Shown here one piece after another: positions 61,235-64,000 of a stretch of 64,000 nucleotides of DNA. Made by a program: the position numbers and the translations under genes. The stretch's first letter is position 1. Each line of letters begins with the position of its first letter. The notes under the pieces were generated by a model. The model did not search any database. It was given only the letters and a program-made list of their open reading frames with translations, and had not been told where the DNA came from. The stretch spans positions 124,001 through 188,000 of the forward strand of contig NZ_JASHJL010000002.1 of the NCBI RefSeq assembly GCF_030733205.1, written 5' to 3'. The DNA comes from Mameliella sp. MMSF_3455. Its GTDB lineage: Bacteria; Pseudomonadota; Alphaproteobacteria; Rhodobacterales; Rhodobacteraceae.

Positions 61235-61348
61235 GGTAATTCTCCCTGTCAATTCCTGGCCACACCCTGACGCCGGGCGCCGGAGCAGGCAAGGTCGGGA
61301 ATATCCTGCCCGTTGAATACGCGGCGCTCCGCCCCCATCCTTGTCCAC

Positions 61349-61681
61349 ATGATCCTGCAGCTTCTCCTGCCCGTGCTGGGCCTCATGCTTGTCGCCGCGC
61401 TTGTCACACGTGCGGTCGAGGCTGTCCTGCCCGAAAGCCTGGGCGCCCTGGCCGCGACAACCGTGATCTCGGGGTTGCTGGTCTGGCTGCTGACCTCGGC
61501 CGGATTCGCGCTTCTCTACACGATCGAGGACGCGCGGGTATGGGACCTGCTGGGACAGGCCCCCAGCGCCTCTCTGGGGTATTTCCTGCGGTTGGGCGCC
61601 AGCGCGGTGCTGATATGGGGACCTGTCCTGCTGCTGGTCGTCAGCACCGCCCCCCGCCGCTGGAAGACGGCGGTCTGGTGA
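61349..61681 (+). CDS. Small membrane protein of unknown function
   Basis: A 110-residue protein with three or four hydrophobic segments (LLLPVLGLMLVAALVTRAV, LAATTVISGLLVWLLTSAGF, LRLGASAVLIWGPVLLLVV). There is no recognised family. An in-frame TTG at 61313 is an alternative start; 61349 gives a normal hydrophobic N-terminus. It is divergent from the secreted protein gene and is followed by two more membrane protein genes. Confidence 0.6.
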   Translation: MILQLLLPVLGLMLVAALVTRAVEAVLPESLGALAATTVISGLLVWLLTSAGFALLYTIEDARVWDLLGQAPSASLGYFLRLGASAVLIWGPVLLLVVSTAPRRWKTAVW

Positions 61682-61777
61682 CACCCGCGGCCTTTTCCCA
61701 TTGTGACACCGCGTTTCACCGCATTCCCCGTTGATTTTTCACGCCACCCGTATCACCTCATTTTCAGGAGGGTGGGT

Positions 61778-62047
61778 ATGTTCGCACTGGCGCGGTTCCT
61801 GATCATGGCGGCAGTCGTGCTCACGGTGGTCTACGGGTCGCTGTGGTTCTACCTGCGCGCCCGACGCCGCGAGATGCTGGAAACCGATTGGGCCGCCGAC
61901 CCGGCCGAGACCCGCTCTCAAGAGGACTATGTGCAAAAGGCGCTGGAGGAATTCGACCGCAGGCGCCATCGGACCCTTGTGCTTCTGGTCTATGCCGTGC
62001 CTCTTTGCCTCGTGACCCTGATCGTGTATCTGACGAATTTCCACTGA
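61778..62047 (+). CDS. Small two-span membrane protein
   Basis: An 89-residue protein with one span at each end (LIMAAVVLTVVYGSLWFYL, LVLLVYAVPLCLVTLIVYL) and a charged middle (ETDWAADPAETRSQEDYVQ). AGGAGGG eight bases before the ATG fixes the start. It lies 14 bases before the DUF1523 gene and is probably cotranscribed with it. The function is unknown. Confidence 0.75.
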   Translation: MFALARFLIMAAVVLTVVYGSLWFYLRARRREMLETDWAADPAETRSQEDYVQKALEEFDRRRHRTLVLLVYAVPLCLVTLIVYLTNFH

Positions 62048-62061
62048 AAGGCGCCGCGCGC

Positions 62062-62676
62062 ATGAAATATGTGAAATGGACCCTGATCATTCTGTTCTGG
62101 CTGCTGGTGGCGGGTTTCCTTCACTACACGCTGCCCCAGCATGACGTGGCGCGGATCACCGACACCTACGAAAAACGCGAGAACCCCAGCGACAACCCCT
62201 GGTTCTGGTCGCAGGCCAACACGGGCAGCGCGCCCGGCGGACCGCGCGACGTGTTCTTCATCCAGACGCGGCGCGCCAACAACGACATCATGGTCTACCG
62301 CAACGAGGATACCGGCTGGGGCTGGCCGCCCTATTTCAAGTTCGACACCTCGAACTTGCAGGCGGAAGCCGCGGACCTGCGCTCGACCGCCGAGAACCCC
62401 ACCTGGGTGGTGATCCGCCACTATGGCTGGCGCAACGAGTTCATCTCGATCTTTCCCAATGCCGTCTCGATCCGCGAGGTCGAAGGTCCCGACGTCACCA
62501 TCATTCCCTGGCTGAACATCATCATCCTGGTGACGCTGGCCGCGCTCTACTGGGCGATTCGCGTGCGTTGGCTGCGGTTCTGGGAAAACCGGGTGGACCC
62601 GGTTCTGGGCGCCGCAGGGGACAAGCTGGACGAGGGCGGCGATCGCGTGCGCGGTCTCTTCGGTCGGTCGAAGTAA
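62062..62676 (+). CDS. DUF1523 family membrane protein
   Basis: A 204-residue protein with an N-terminal span (WTLIILFWLLVAGFLHYTL) and a second near 152-172 (IIPWLNIIILVTLAALYWAI). Between them lies the conserved block RITDTYEKRENPSDNPWFW, VFFIQTRRANNDIMVYRNED and GWGWPPYFKFDTSNLQAEA. This matches the DUF1523 family of Rhodobacteraceae; its function is unknown. Confidence 0.85.
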   Translation: MKYVKWTLIILFWLLVAGFLHYTLPQHDVARITDTYEKRENPSDNPWFWSQANTGSAPGGPRDVFFIQTRRANNDIMVYRNEDTGWGWPPYFKFDTSNLQAEAADLRSTAENPTWVVIRHYGWRNEFISIFPNAVSIREVEGPDVTIIPWLNIIILVTLAALYWAIRVRWLRFWENRVDPVLGAAGDKLDEGGDRVRGLFGRSK

Positions 62677-62709
62677 GGACCGAAGTGCCCTGCCCCGGCG
62701 GGCTGCCCT

Positions 62710-64000
62710 TCACAGCCCGTTGTCGCTCAAAAAGCTCTCGTAACGCCTGACCAGTTCCGGATCCACCGGGTTGCCGCCGCGATTGCAGGCGCCGTTCTGC
62801 GTCCGGCTCCAGACCTCCTTCAAGGTCTCCTGCGGGATGCCGTCGAAGGAAAAGGCCCGGTGCCGTGCATATATCGCCGGGTCACCGTAATCGGCAGCTC
62901 CATATTCCATGCAAATGCACAAGGCGACGGCACCACGATCGGGCACATTTCTTCCCTCGATTCGGGCCGATTGCATGTAGGCCGGATAGCACTGAGCCAT
63001 GAACTGCCGCCAATCCGGCTGAAACCCCGTCGGCGCTGCGTCCGCCAGCTCATCCGGACCTGACACTCCAGCCAGCCTTGCGATAGCGCTCTGCAGCCTG
63101 CGAACGTTCGGACCATCACACCCTTCGAGCTGCACGAGGCGCGCGGCGGCGGCCTCGATCTTGCCGATGGATTCCGGCGACGACCAAGAGGCGCTCATGG
63201 AGCGAACGAAGCGCTCCAAACGGCGCTCCACGAACAGAGGGTCGACCCTCGAAGCTGAAAACGAGGTCCTGCTCTGACCCAAGAGATTGCGCTCCTCCAT
63301 CTCGATTGTTGTGCGGATGTCGATGCGCACGATGGGCTCGGACAGGCATTTGCGGGCATTTATATTGTAGCTCCATCCTTCCAGCACGCGCAGCGCCGCA
63401 ACGCGCCGTTCCTGCTCCGTCGCCATTTCCGGCTTGTCCCGCAGCAGGGACATCAAACCTTTTTCGTCGGTCAGCGCGGCCATTGGCGCGGGCAGGACCG
63501 TGTCGCCGGGCTGTGCCGTCCCGGCGATCCGGATGATCCCGTCCACGACCGTGAGCGGACCTTCGCGAGGCACAAGCCCACCCTCGGTATCCCAGCGGTC
63601 GTCAGGACTGGTTCGCCAGGAAAGCTGGAGCGGTTCGCCCGCCAGAACCTTTTGTTCGAGAAGCCCAACGAGAGCACGGGAGTCCCCGACCCGAGACATC
63701 TCATAGCCCGCGCGCAGGCCGGCCGAATGAGCCGGGCTCAAAGGGTCCACGGCCTCGATGGTCCGCGAGTTCAGCTTTGGCGCATAAAGGATGCCGGTCT
63801 TTGCATAGACCACCTGGCGGGCCCGTTCATTAGCCACCTCGAAGGTGTTCCCGCCGAGCGCAACCATGAACTCTTCGCCGCCCCGCAACTCGGGCGGGAT
63901 CGGACGGCCGCCGGGCTGAATGAATTGGACACCACCCTGCAGGGCCGCCTCTACGCAGGCCATGTCAGAGCACCTGATATCTTGCCCGTCCAATGGCCGG
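62710..64000 (-). CDS. Protein of unknown function with PDZ-like segment, 5'-truncated
   Basis: At least 427 residues; the frame stays open to the window edge, so the true start is outside. The part near NSRTIEAVDPLSPAHSAGLRAG looks like a PDZ ligand groove. The C-terminal part has paired cysteines (SARKCLSEPIV-type NARKCLSEP, CDGPNV, CICMEYGAADYG, NGACNRGG). It may be periplasmic, but the signal region is not in view. No family is recognised. Confidence 0.65.
   Translation of the reverse strand, partial: RPLDGQDIRCSDMACVEAALQGGVQFIQPGGRPIPPELRGGEEFMVALGGNTFEVANERARQVVYAKTGILYAPKLNSRTIEAVDPLSPAHSAGLRAGYEMSRVGDSRALVGLLEQKVLAGEPLQLSWRTSPDDRWDTEGGLVPREGPLTVVDGIIRIAGTAQPGDTVLPAPMAALTDEKGLMSLLRDKPEMATEQERRVAALRVLEGWSYNINARKCLSEPIVRIDIRTTIEMEERNLLGQSRTSFSASRVDPLFVERRLERFVRSMSASWSSPESIGKIEAAAARLVQLEGCDGPNVRRLQSAIARLAGVSGPDELADAAPTGFQPDWRQFMAQCYPAYMQSARIEGRNVPDRGAVALCICMEYGAADYGDPAIYARHRAFSFDGIPQETLKEVWSRTQNGACNRGGNPVDPELVRRYESFLSDNGL

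Noticed and set aside
1-64000. Mobile elements, CRISPR arrays, tRNA or rRNA genes, defence islands
   Set aside because: No transposase or integrase motifs, regularly spaced repeats or tRNA TPsiC-arm patterns were seen. Gene-free regions are few and were read individually.

Overview
The window looks like chromosomal DNA of a marine Rhodobacteraceae (Roseobacter-group) alphaproteobacterium. The reasons are high GC content, an lptC-lptA-lptB-hpf-ptsN block without rpoN, a stand-alone NDUFS6-like zinc-finger protein, a DUF1523 protein, glcDEF, glycosyltransferases with DUF5928-type tails, and a short intergenic repeat (core CCCCGGAGTATTTTTGCAGA) of a kind I associate with this group. I see no tRNA, rRNA, CRISPR array, insertion sequence or prophage. 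Most genes are ordinary core or accessory metabolism packed in short operons.

Layout. 1-6815 (+): surface glycan block of galU (partial), galE, three glycosyltransferases and a two-domain sulfotransferase. 6899-12739 (-): an operon-like run rnd, lptC, lptA, lptB, hpf, ptsN, a short leader ORF, rtcB2, prfH. It combines LPS export, ribosome hibernation and ribosome repair. 12740-13658: a long gene-free stretch carrying a cluster of TGTTTC/GAAACA hexamers in front of an exoY-like sugar transferase. 14403-20418: HTD2-like dehydratase, glyoxalase-fold protein, flavin reductase, OmpA-like lipoprotein, Ada-like alkyl repair protein, a TetR/SDR pair with a perfect palindromic operator, and nth. 20415-28230: sugar/adenosine kinase, a subtilase without signal peptide, a glycolipid-binding-like protein, polA, hemolysin III-like protein, pirin and zinc-finger protein. 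28268-32919: orphan ABC ATPase, HIT protein, a second DUF5928-type glycosyltransferase divergent from a second sulfotransferase gene, and rpiB.

33022-40375: DUF1285 divergent from a four-gene MoxR / DUF58 / DUF4159 / large membrane protein operon. 40412-46337: small secreted and membrane proteins and the glycolate oxidase operon glcD-glcE-(small membrane protein)-glcF. 46427-49250: trypsin-like protease, an Hsp20 gene with a sigma-32-like promoter and a candidate ROSE RNA thermometer, and a LysR regulator. 49251-54861: secreted phytase/esterase-like protein with a possible Pho box, a secreted ricin-like lectin, and an ECF sigma factor overlapping a membrane vWA protein. 55079-64000: alpha/beta hydrolase, succinate-semialdehyde dehydrogenase, MetE-like methyltransferase, creatinase, several small membrane proteins, and a partial protein of unknown function with a PDZ-like segment.

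The most notable points are these. First, the rtcB2-prfH ribosome-rescue/repair pair is preceded by a 16-codon leader ORF with a strong ribosome-binding site and mutually exclusive RNA stems, and it lies downstream of hpf. Second, two separate loci each place a GT14-like DUF5928 glycosyltransferase beside a sulfotransferase, which suggests a sulfated surface glycan. Third, a ROSE-like thermometer precedes the Hsp20 gene. Fourth, there is a dense TGTTTC/GAAACA site cluster upstream of the exopolysaccharide-initiating transferase. Functions rest on motif reading from memory of the families; no database search was possible.
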